Positions 1-5,886 of a stretch of DNA of 8,051 bases are shown one piece after another (positions within the stretch are counted from its first letter, which is position 1; each line of letters starts with the position of its first letter). The notes beneath the pieces were generated by a model. That model was given only the letters and a program-made list of their open reading frames with translations, ran no database searches and was not told where the DNA came from. The position numbers were made by a program, and so were the translations under genes. The stretch is from Wenzhouxiangella sp. (GTDB taxonomy: Bacteria; Pseudomonadota; Gammaproteobacteria; Xanthomonadales; Wenzhouxiangellaceae), in the NCBI GenBank assembly GCA_007123575.1, contig SKKV01000235.1, forward strand, positions 1 through 8,051, written 5' to 3'.

Positions 1-92
1 GGCAGCGAGCGCTTCTTGGTCTTGTTGTTCGCGTGGGACACGTTATTTCCGACCAGCGGGCGCTTGCCGGTCACCTGACACACTCGGGACAT
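1..92 (-). CDS. rpmB: 50S ribosomal protein L28, N-terminal part (cut by window edge)
   Basis: Structural protein of the large ribosomal subunit. The minus strand from the ATG at 92 encodes 30 residues before the window ends. They begin MSRVCQVTGKRP and continue LVGNNVSHANNKTKKRSL, the highly conserved L28 N-terminus with its basic, Asn/Lys-rich tail. An AGGA sequence lies about nine bases before the ATG and supports this start. In many proteobacteria rpmB is followed by rpmG (L33), which would lie outside this window. A good sigma70-like promoter sits about 40 bases upstream, so the gene probably has its own transcript rather than depending on the hydrolase gene behind it. Identification is confident despite the truncation. 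Confidence 0.96.
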   Translation of the reverse strand, partial: MSRVCQVTGKRPLVGNNVSHANNKTKKRSL

Positions 93-128
93 GACTTGAA
101 TTCCTGGTAAATCGAAAACTAGCCCGCC

Positions 129-157
129 TTTATATCTTAAGGAGAACCATAGATCAA
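129..157 (-). promoter_or_regulatory. Sigma70-like promoter of rpmB
   Basis: On the minus strand TTGATC (152-157) and TATAAA (129-134) are separated by exactly 17 bases, close to the sigma70 consensus. Transcription would start near 122, giving a leader of about 30 bases before the rpmB ATG at 92. The position directly upstream of a highly expressed ribosomal gene supports the call. It is a by-eye match only. Confidence 0.65.
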
Positions 158-158
158 G

Positions 159-178
159 AAAAAATGGAAATTAATTCC
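159..178 (-). terminator. Possible weak Rho-independent terminator of the hydrolase gene
   Basis: Read on the minus strand, a short A/T-rich inverted repeat (GGAATTAATTTCC, 166-178) is followed within two bases by a run of six T (159-164), about 45 bases after the hydrolase stop codon. The stem is only 4-5 bp and not G/C-rich, so termination would be weak. Its position between the hydrolase stop and the rpmB promoter fits a terminator, but it may be chance. Confidence 0.3.
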
Positions 179-223
179 TGGAAGGCGGTAGCGATGGAGA
201 AAGTCGAACACAAGACGAAATAG

Positions 224-2602
224 TCAATAGGCAGGGCCAATACTGAGCCGCTCGATAACGACTACTCCGGGCTGTCCATTGTCAAAGCGCAGCCGAATTG
301 TGGCCAGGCTGGCAAGGTCGACGCCGGCCTCAGCAAACCCGGCCAGGGGGAGGGCGACCGACTGCAGCACGGGTTCGGTGGGCGATCGGTAGCGCTGGCT
401 GTCAAGTCGCTCAAGCCGGGTATGGCGAACCGGCAAGGGGGGAGGAATGAAGGCGTGGTCGGCGAGCAGCTGGCGCGCGTGGTTGCCTTGGCTATCGACC
501 AGCTCAATCTCGATTATCAGCGCCGGGCGCAGCGGCTGCTCCGGTCCGCTTTGCTCGTCATCTTCGGCGTCGTCTTTTTGTGCGACCGGGTCGGCGTCAT
601 CATCACCCAGGTCGGGCGGTGGATCGCGATCAACCTGCGAGAGATCCAGCCACAGCGCCTGGTCAGGCGAGAGCGCCAGCCGTGCCTTTGCCGCTGGCCC
701 CATGGAAAGCTCCCAGCTTGGCACGGTCTCCGAGCCACCTTCGCTTGCTCCGTGCCAGCCCAGGAATAGGCCGCTCTGACGGCGCGCGGTGGTCCCGCGA
801 AAGCCGACATCACCCTCGCGCCACAGGTCCAAGCCGCTGGCGGCAAAGTGCAGGTCGGCAGCGGAATCGCGATCCAGATCCAGGCCCTGCTCGAAGTCCG
901 TCAGGAGCTGGCGGCGGCCGTCGTCGCAGCGGGCCAGATGTATGGTCGGCGCCAGCAGGCGGCCGGCAACCTCGGGCTGGCAAAACAAGGCCGGCATCGG
1001 CGCAACCGGGCCAACGGCGTGCTCGACGAAGGCGGTCAGATAGAGCAAACCGACCCGTCGTTGTTCCTCGCCGGTCAGCAGCCATGTGCGGTTGAGCAGG
1101 TGCCGGGCCAGCCCGCCAGCGTCGGCATCGCCCCAGCGAGTGTTGAACTGTCCGTGATTGGCATGATGCAGGTACAGCCCGGCACGGAATTGGCCACGCG
1201 CCGGATCCGGCCGGGTGCGGGCCCACTGCCGGTCGCCCATGAACAGGGAAACGTCGGCATCCATGCCGCCATGAACCACGAAGTAGCTGACCGCGTCCAG
1301 CTCAGTGGCTTTACTCGCAGGCCAGAACTGGCCGTCTACCGGGGCAATCGCGGCAACGCCGCGGATGCCAAAATCAAAATTGAAAGTGATCCGGCCATCC
1401 TCGGGAAAACGGGCCAGACGGTTGAAGGCTGCCGCCAGGGCCACGGCTTCGCCACCGCGCGAGTGGCCAATCAACACCACCCGGTCAAGATCGACGCGGG
1501 CCTGCAACGGATGCTGAGGATCGGCCTGCCAGCTTCGCCATGCAGCCAGGTGCTGGAGCAGCAGCCAGCCGCGAGTGGCATTCTCGCGCGGCACACCGCC
1601 GAACATGCTGCCGTTGATGAAGTTTTGATCCACCGAAGCCACGACATGACCCCGGCTGGCCAAATGCTCGGCCAGCCAGGCGTAGCCGGGATCGGACGGA
1701 TTCATCATGTCGTGATTGCCGTGCACCACCAGCACCAGCGGCAGCGGGCCGGGTGCTTCGGCCGGATACCAGACTCTGGCGTTCAGCGGCAGCTGGTCCA
1801 GTCCATATCCCAGAAAACGCTCGCGCATGCGCAAACCGAAACCGCTGGGCCGGCCAAGCAGGTCGCGGGCATCAACACTTTCACTCTTCCAGGCAGCCTG
1901 GTCGCGAAACTCACGCCGCCAGCGTTCTTGGCCAGAGCCGTAGGTCAAGGTCTCTACCCGGTGGGGCCCTTGAGCCAGCAGTCCCGTCCAGGGCTGGCCG
2001 TCATGCTCGGGCACCGACACCAGGTCCCGGACCGGATCCTCGCCCGCATAGGGCAGATGCAGCCAGGCCAGCGGTGCCAGAACCAGCACCAGCCCGGCCA
2101 GCAGAACGGGCAGTCCGACAAAATAGCGACGATCGGGATCAGCCAGTCGCAACGAGGCAATGGCCAGCAAGGTCAGTCCCAGCCCGATCACCAGGCCGGT
2201 GGGCAATGCCAGCTCCGGCGGCAAGTTGACCAGGCTGGCCAGCGCGGCAAGGCTGACAAGGGCGACCAGGCCGGCCAGGGTCCACAGGCGCTGAACCAAG
2301 CCCAGCAGCCAGGAACCCAGGCCCAATGTCAGGCTAGCCAGACCCCAGGTCGCCCAGGCAATGAACACGCCGGTGCCGAGGTTGGCCGGCCAGCCCCAGG
2401 GCAGGTTCACCGTCTCGATACCAATCCAGCCACCCAGCAGCAGCACCGCCCAGAACAGGACACGACCGATTCTCGTGGCCGTCATTGGCCCAGGCGTCAG
2501 GCACGCGGCCAGAGCCTGACCGCGCTCGGTCAGCCAGTTCCGCACCCGTCGCCAGACCACGCGCAGGCGACCAGCAGCGCTGATCCTGGATGTCTCGTTC
2601 AT
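224..2602 (-). CDS. Membrane-anchored alpha/beta-hydrolase with C-terminal beta-rich domain
   Basis: A 792-residue probable serine hydrolase (esterase, lipase or acyl-hydrolase type; substrate unknown). After a basic N-terminus (R11-R27) there are about five hydrophobic segments, near 45-63, 75-101, 106-126, 132-151 and 162-182. The catalytic domain spans roughly 270-530. It has an oxyanion-type HG at 294-295, the nucleophile elbow GHSRG with S381, a plausible acid D448 in HGGMDAD, and H483 in HHANHGQF. Residues 560-792 look beta-rich, and the last 45 resemble the end of galactose-binding or jelly-roll accessory domains. Inside this region is an acidic loop (658-688, D/E/P-rich). An odd number of membrane passes from a cytoplasmic, positively charged N-terminus would put the hydrolase in the periplasm; this is inference. 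The start is the first possible one, because a TAG lies two codons upstream; an AGGA sits unusually close to the ATG. The hydrolase class is secure, the physiological role is not. Confidence 0.85.
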   Translation of the reverse strand: MNETSRISAAGRLRVVWRRVRNWLTERGQALAACLTPGPMTATRIGRVLFWAVLLLGGWIGIETVNLPWGWPANLGTGVFIAWATWGLASLTLGLGSWLLGLVQRLWTLAGLVALVSLAALASLVNLPPELALPTGLVIGLGLTLLAIASLRLADPDRRYFVGLPVLLAGLVLVLAPLAWLHLPYAGEDPVRDLVSVPEHDGQPWTGLLAQGPHRVETLTYGSGQERWRREFRDQAAWKSESVDARDLLGRPSGFGLRMRERFLGYGLDQLPLNARVWYPAEAPGPLPLVLVVHGNHDMMNPSDPGYAWLAEHLASRGHVVASVDQNFINGSMFGGVPRENATRGWLLLQHLAAWRSWQADPQHPLQARVDLDRVVLIGHSRGGEAVALAAAFNRLARFPEDGRITFNFDFGIRGVAAIAPVDGQFWPASKATELDAVSYFVVHGGMDADVSLFMGDRQWARTRPDPARGQFRAGLYLHHANHGQFNTRWGDADAGGLARHLLNRTWLLTGEEQRRVGLLYLTAFVEHAVGPVAPMPALFCQPEVAGRLLAPTIHLARCDDGRRQLLTDFEQGLDLDRDSAADLHFAASGLDLWREGDVGFRGTTARRQSGLFLGWHGASEGGSETVPSWELSMGPAAKARLALSPDQALWLDLSQVDRDPPPDLGDDDADPVAQKDDAEDDEQSGPEQPLRPALIIEIELVDSQGNHARQLLADHAFIPPPLPVRHTRLERLDSQRYRSPTEPVLQSVALPLAGFAEAGVDLASLATIRLRFDNGQPGVVVIERLSIGPAY

Positions 2603-2632
2603 TTCCTAGTCACTAATGATCCCGATGCCGCC

Positions 2633-2662
2633 AATCTAAGCCGCCCGGGACGAGCCGGACAA
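2633..2662 (-). promoter_or_regulatory. Candidate promoter of the membrane hydrolase gene
   Basis: On the minus strand TTGTCC (2657-2662) and TAGATT (2633-2638) are separated by 18 bases, a moderate sigma70 match. Transcription would begin near 2626, about 24 bases before the ATG at 2602. It is the best candidate in the gap by eye. A short inverted repeat at 2671-2682 lies just upstream of its -35. Confidence 0.4.
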
Positions 2663-2670
2663 GTCCCATA

Positions 2671-2682
2671 AGTCACATGACT
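2671..2682. repeat. Short inverted repeat AGTCA-CA-TGACT
   Basis: A perfect 5-bp inverted repeat around a 2-base centre lies just upstream of the candidate -35 of the hydrolase promoter. The position would suit an activator site. Such short palindromes also occur by chance, so regulatory meaning is tentative. Confidence 0.3.
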
Positions 2683-2763
2683 GTCAGCTCCAGCTGCTGT
2701 AGCAGCACTGCCAAAAAGGATCATCTTCGAATCGGCGGGCTGAGTGCGTCACGTGCGTTTTGG

Positions 2764-2805
2764 TGTGATAAATGAGATTCATGTGATATTATTCACTCAT
2801 TCACT
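2764..2805. promoter_or_regulatory. Candidate autoregulatory operator/promoter of the toxin-antitoxin-like module
   Basis: Four related 7-base half-sites lie just ahead of the antitoxin-like gene. TGTGATA occurs at 2764-2770 and 2782-2788. ATTCACT, whose reverse complement is AGTGAAT, occurs at 2791-2797 and 2799-2805. The middle two form an inverted repeat GTGA-N6-TCAC at 2783-2796, and the last two are direct repeats with an 8-base period. A -10-like TATTAT (2787-2792) sits inside the inverted repeat, and the weak TGTGAT at 2764-2769 is 17 bases upstream of it. Binding here would therefore block transcription. This is the layout expected of an operator bound by the antitoxin-toxin complex. 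The repeats are seen directly; the binding protein is inferred. Confidence 0.5.
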
Positions 2806-2822
2806 AAGGCTGCAAGCTGAAC

Positions 2823-3254
2823 ATGTCCGCACATGCTGATCTAGCATCTCGACAAGCTACGCTGATCGAAGCCGCCCGCAGGCTGCGCCGAATACTGGAT
2901 TCGCATACCGTCGCGGAGGTGTCGCGGACGCGCCTGGCACGGCATTCGTCCGAAGTCATGACGGAGATGCTGGAGAAGCAGGCGTTTCTGCGCGTCCAGA
3001 TTGGCACCAGACGCATGCTGGTCGTTGATGAGGACTATCTTCAGCGCTCGCGTGAACTGCTCGAAGCCGTCGAATCGCGTCTTGAAGAACTTGATCCAAC
3101 GCTTAGCATGCTGCGTGATCGATTTGACCAGCTGACCGACCAGATGAACGATCCAGCCACTCAACAGGCAAGCCAGAATGCACTGTTCGGGGTTGATGCA
3201 CCCGCCAGGCTGCGCGAGCACTACGCGCCGGGGCAGACGGAAGAGCCCGATTGA
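2823..3254 (+). CDS. Putative antitoxin of a zeta-type toxin module (possibly Phd/YefM-like)
   Basis: A 143-residue soluble, charged, mostly helical protein immediately upstream of a zeta-family kinase, overlapping it by 4 bp, so the likely role is antitoxin and autorepressor. Residues 1-27 are a predicted helix. Residues 29-75 (from HTVAEVSRTRLARHSSEV through VQIGTRRMLVVDEDYL) resemble by eye the Phd/YefM pattern of strand, VS-x3-L, helix with a Ser-Glu pair, then two strands with basic residues. Residues 74-112 are heptad-like and may form a coiled coil. The tail is disordered-looking and could bind the toxin. It does not resemble epsilon antitoxin, and I see no PezA-type helix-turn-helix. 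The ribosome-binding site is weak: AAGG at 2806-2809 is 13 bases from the ATG. The gene looks slightly less G+C-rich than its neighbours. The coding call is good; the Phd-like fold is an unverified inference. Confidence 0.7.
   Translation: MSAHADLASRQATLIEAARRLRRILDSHTVAEVSRTRLARHSSEVMTEMLEKQAFLRVQIGTRRMLVVDEDYLQRSRELLEAVESRLEELDPTLSMLRDRFDQLTDQMNDPATQQASQNALFGVDAPARLREHYAPGQTEEPD
3239..3253 (+). promoter_or_regulatory. Ribosome-binding site that decides a TTG start for the zeta toxin
   Basis: GGAAG at 3239-3243 lies seven bases before TTG 3251-3253. No ATG, GTG or TTG occurs in this frame between here and the upstream stop at 3194. The next start, GTG 3260, would remove the first residues of the beta-strand leading into the Walker A loop. 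The TTGA overlap with the antitoxin stop implies coupled translation, and the rare start codon could keep toxin output below antitoxin output. Confidence 0.6.
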
Positions 3255-3853
3255 TCACGGTGCTTGCCGGCGTCAACGGCGCCGGCAAAAGCAGCATTGG
3301 CGGCAGCGCCATTCGCGCAGCAGGCGGCCAGTACTTCAATCCGGACGAGGAAAGCCGTTCACTGCTGCTGGCTCGGCCCGAATTAACGCTGGATGAAGCC
3401 AGCGGTCTTGTTTGGCGGCAGGGCGTTGAACGCTTGCAGCAAGCGATCAGCCGCAATACGAACTGGGTATTCGAAACCACCTTGGGCGGGCACACAATCA
3501 CAAGTCTCCTGCTGGAGGCGGCTGCTCAAGGCCGGAAGGTCAGAATCTGGTACTGCGGACTGGAGTCGCCTGAGAAACATATCGAACGTGTCGGGGCCCG
3601 CGTTGCCCGGGGTGGCCATGACATCCCCGAGCACCAGATTCGTTACCGATATGTGGCGTCCCTGAAGAACCTGTGCCGCCTGGCCCCGCAAGTTGATCAT
3701 CTGGCGGTTCATGACAATTCCAGGGATCTCGACCAATCCGGCCGCCCATCACCTCGTCTGTTGCTGAAAGCAGAACAGGGCCGCATTGTAACGCTGGCCG
3801 ACAAACTGCCCCCGTGGACTCGATCAATTGCCGGCGCTTTCATTCCCGACTAG
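3251..3853 (+). CDS. Zeta-toxin-family P-loop kinase (short form)
   Basis: A 200-residue cytoplasmic P-loop phosphotransferase of the zeta toxin family. Studied zeta toxins phosphorylate UDP-N-acetylglucosamine and poison peptidoglycan precursor supply; the substrate here is unknown. Walker A is GVNGAGKS at 7-14. D32 in FNPDEESR is the expected catalytic-base position, FETTL (74-78) carries a conserved acidic residue, and R113, R117 and R120 before GGHDIP (121-126) form the basic lid-like segment typical of the family. At about 200 residues it is shorter than streptococcal zeta but normal for small chromosomal members. It is translated from the second position of the operon, apparently from TTG. 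Its stop codon overlaps the stop of the convergent membrane-protein gene. Key motifs are intact, so it is probably active. Family assignment is strong; toxicity is inferred from family and context. Confidence 0.85.
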   Translation: MITVLAGVNGAGKSSIGGSAIRAAGGQYFNPDEESRSLLLARPELTLDEASGLVWRQGVERLQQAISRNTNWVFETTLGGHTITSLLLEAAAQGRKVRIWYCGLESPEKHIERVGARVARGGHDIPEHQIRYRYVASLKNLCRLAPQVDHLAVHDNSRDLDQSGRPSPRLLLKAEQGRIVTLADKLPPWTRSIAGAFIPD

Positions 3854-4518
3854 TGGTCCATGCGGCGATCAAGCAAGACGCCGGCGACAGCGCCGATCAG
3901 CAGCGGGGCCAGCCAGGCGATGTTGATGATCAGGTGCATGCCAAGCTCGGCGAACAGGCGCGCCAGGCCGATCTGGAAAAAGGCAATATGGGTGGCCACG
4001 CCGTTGCCGATCATGGCGCCATAGTGGCTGCGCAACCACCATTGACGGCTGGTCGGGCCCCGGTTGGCCAGCCTCAAGTTCTGCCAGGCCGCCAGCGGGC
4101 CGATGGCACCAAAGGCAATCAGAATCACAGCACCGTAGGCAATACCGACCACCACCACCCCAAGCCCGGCAAGGCCCATTAGGATCGACCCGATTTTGAA
4201 GCCCGTGTTGGCGTAACTGGAAAAATCAGCGCGGTGTCGAATGGCGCGCCAGGCATTGAGGCAGTTGACGCCGACCAGAATCACCAGGTAGCCCAGAAAC
4301 ACAGCCCAGACGGCTTGGCCGCGCAGCCAGGTGGCGACAGTCAGCGGCACGGAAGTGATCAAAATGCCGAGCATGGCCAGCAAAAACACCCGCCCGGCAT
4401 AGCGGTGAGCTTGAGTACCCTTTCGCGCCAGCGCCGCTGTCCAGAAACTGACCAGTGCCAAGGCGCCAATCCAGGCATGCGGTTGGGCGAACCAGGATTG
4501 CAGAACTGATGCTTCCAT
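3850..4518 (-). CDS. DUF2306-like polytopic membrane protein
   Basis: A 222-residue integral membrane protein with about six or seven hydrophobic segments, near 15-31, 44-63, 69-90, 107-127, 128-146, 170-190 and 197-215. The opening HAWIGALALVSFWTAAL followed by KGTQAHRYAGRVFLLAM (33-49) matches the DUF2306 pattern of histidines near the membrane face; further histidines are H165 and H177. No function is established for the family that I can apply here. The gene is transcribed divergently from a histidine kinase and shares a control region containing tandem repeats, so it may be a target of that system. The ATG at 4518 has only a weak purine-rich stretch (GAAAGAAAG) ahead of it. Its stop at 3850-3852 overlaps the toxin stop on the other strand. 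Membrane nature is certain; the family call is by eye. Confidence 0.75.
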   Translation of the reverse strand: MEASVLQSWFAQPHAWIGALALVSFWTAALARKGTQAHRYAGRVFLLAMLGILITSVPLTVATWLRGQAVWAVFLGYLVILVGVNCLNAWRAIRHRADFSSYANTGFKIGSILMGLAGLGVVVVGIAYGAVILIAFGAIGPLAAWQNLRLANRGPTSRQWWLRSHYGAMIGNGVATHIAFFQIGLARLFAELGMHLIINIAWLAPLLIGAVAGVLLDRRMDH

Positions 4519-4575
4519 GACGGCTTTCTTTCATTGACGATGAGCGTGGCGATCATCATCCGCGCCCGCTGCCTG

Positions 4576-4624
4576 CCAATCAGGTGCCAGATGTCAGCCA
4601 ATCGGGGTGCCAGAAGTCACCAAT
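4576..4624. repeat. 22-bp-period tandem direct repeat in the divergent control region
   Basis: Two imperfect copies lie at 4576-4596 and 4598-4619. Each consists of CCAATC, a one- or two-base variable spot, GGTGCCAGA, one variable base, and GTCA. A third CCAAT begins at 4620, so CCAAT recurs at exactly 22-base intervals (4576, 4598, 4620), about two helical turns. The array ends 14 bases before the -35 of the kinase promoter. It lies 58 bases from the start of the divergent DUF2306-like gene. Same-face phased repeats are typical of cooperative regulator binding, and the adjacent NarL-type response regulator is the natural candidate. The repeats are seen directly; the regulator is inferred. 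Confidence 0.7.
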
Positions 4625-4637
4625 TTGGCATTCGGTC

Positions 4638-4667
4638 TTGCAAGGTGACCGTGCATCGGCCTATAAG
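4638..4667 (+). promoter_or_regulatory. Sigma70-like promoter of the two-component operon
   Basis: TTGCAA (4638-4643) and TATAAG (4662-4667) are separated by 18 bases. Transcription would start near 4674, about 64 bases before the preferred kinase start. It lies directly downstream of the 22-bp repeats, as expected for an activated or autoregulated promoter. Its position also argues against kinase starts upstream of it. Confidence 0.55.
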
Positions 4668-4737
4668 CCCCTATGCACTCGCTTCTGATCACACTGCTCG
4701 GTTGTTGGCCGAGGCCCCCGCAAACCGGTTTCCCGGC

Positions 4738-5886
4738 ATGAAGGTCATGCATTACCTGGCCGGTGAGCTGGTGAAGCCGCTGGCGCTGGCTTCCTACGTG
4801 GCTCTGGCGGCGGTCTGGATGGGAGTAGTCGGCTGGTCCGGGCTGCCGGGCGAGGGCTTCGGGACGGTGGCCATTGTCCTTTTGTGCAGCTTCAGCGTCG
4901 CCTGGCTTTGGGCGCTGGCCAGTGAGCATTCACCGCCGAGCTGGCGCAGCGACGCAAGTCTTGTCCTGCTGGCTGTCAGTGCGCTCGGCCTGATCAGCCT
5001 CGGGCGCTCCGGCGTCAGCCCTATTCTGCTGATCCTACTGGCCACGATGCTGGCCGCTCGCTTCCCCGGCGCGCGGACAATCATTCCGCTGCTCCTTGTC
5101 AACCTGGTCTTTGCCGCGTTGATGCACTGGCGCTGGCAGGCCGAATGGTCGTGGGTGATGGTCTCGGTCGCCGCTTACGGCGCCTTCCAGGCCTTTGCCG
5201 CGCTGTTGCTGAACTACGCTCGCCAAGCCGAGTCGATGGCAGAAGACCTGCGCGCGGTCAACGCCCACCTGCTCGCCACCCGCTACCTGCTGGATGAAGC
5301 CGCCCGCGACCAGGAACGGCTGCGCCTGTCGCGCGAACTGCACGATATCGCCGGCCACAAGCTCACCGCCCTGAAAATGAACCTGCGTCAACTCAGGCGC
5401 CAGCCGAATCTGGAGCAGGTGGCGGAGCTGGATCAGGCCAGCCAGCTTGCGGATGAGCTGCTGGGAGACATCCGCGGCGTGGTCAGGCAGCTTCGGGCCG
5501 GCGACGGCTTTGACCTGGCGCGCGGCCTTGAGCAACTGGCCCGGCCGTTTCCGCGCCCCAGGCTCGAACTGGAAATCGAGCCTGGTCTGAAACTGGAGCG
5601 CGCCGACCAGGCCGAGGCCATTCTGCGCCTGGTCCAGGAGGCGCTGACCAATGCCGCCCGTCACGGCCAGGCGCGCCGCCTTTGGGTGCGCCTGCGTGGA
5701 AACGATGGCGGGCTTGAGCTGGCGCTGGAGGACGACGGTGCCGCGGCCTGGCCGATCAAACCCGGCAACGGGCTGACCGGCATGCGCGAGCGCATCGAGT
5801 CCCTGGGTGGCAGCGTCAGCATCGGGCCCTCCAGGCGCGGCGGGCTGGCGATCACCGCGATTTTGCCCCCGGAGATCCCGGTATGA
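4738..5886 (+). CDS. DesK/NarL-type sensor histidine kinase with six-segment membrane domain
   Basis: Sensor kinase that would autophosphorylate and pass phosphate to the response regulator encoded next. With the start at 4738 it has 382 residues. About six membrane segments lie within 14-157 with very short loops, as in DesK-like sensors of membrane state rather than periplasmic ligand sensors. A coiled-coil linker (about 158-190) leads to the HisKA_3 dimerisation domain with RELHDIAGH and phospho-acceptor H202. The ATPase domain has the N-box N305 in EALTNAARHG, DDG at 332-334, and GNGLTGMRER from 343. The frame stays open upstream to 4534, but that extension covers the repeats and promoter and reads as non-coding. 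ATG 4738 has a poor ribosome-binding site; ATG 4747, with GAAGG two bases before it, is an alternative. The stop overlaps the regulator ATG by ATGA. The stimulus is unknown. Confidence 0.9.
   Translation: MKVMHYLAGELVKPLALASYVALAAVWMGVVGWSGLPGEGFGTVAIVLLCSFSVAWLWALASEHSPPSWRSDASLVLLAVSALGLISLGRSGVSPILLILLATMLAARFPGARTIIPLLLVNLVFAALMHWRWQAEWSWVMVSVAAYGAFQAFAALLLNYARQAESMAEDLRAVNAHLLATRYLLDEAARDQERLRLSRELHDIAGHKLTALKMNLRQLRRQPNLEQVAELDQASQLADELLGDIRGVVRQLRAGDGFDLARGLEQLARPFPRPRLELEIEPGLKLERADQAEAILRLVQEALTNAARHGQARRLWVRLRGNDGGLELALEDDGAAAWPIKPGNGLTGMRERIESLGGSVSIGPSRRGGLAITAILPPEIPV

Noticed and set aside
848..2671. A 607-codon open frame on the plus strand, antisense to the hydrolase gene
   Set aside because: Its translation is Gln/Pro/Gly-rich low-complexity sequence without a recognisable domain, while the minus strand encodes a clear hydrolase with catalytic motifs. 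Long antisense frames are a common by-product of G+C-rich codon use.
2693..2706. Hairpin GCTGC-TGTA-GCAGC in the gap between divergent genes, considered as a terminator
   Set aside because: No T-run follows it on either strand and no gene ends nearby, so nothing there needs terminating.
5035..5664. A 209-codon minus-strand frame inside the histidine kinase gene
   Set aside because: It lies opposite a kinase with all conserved boxes, shows no domain of its own and has no ribosome-binding site that I could see.
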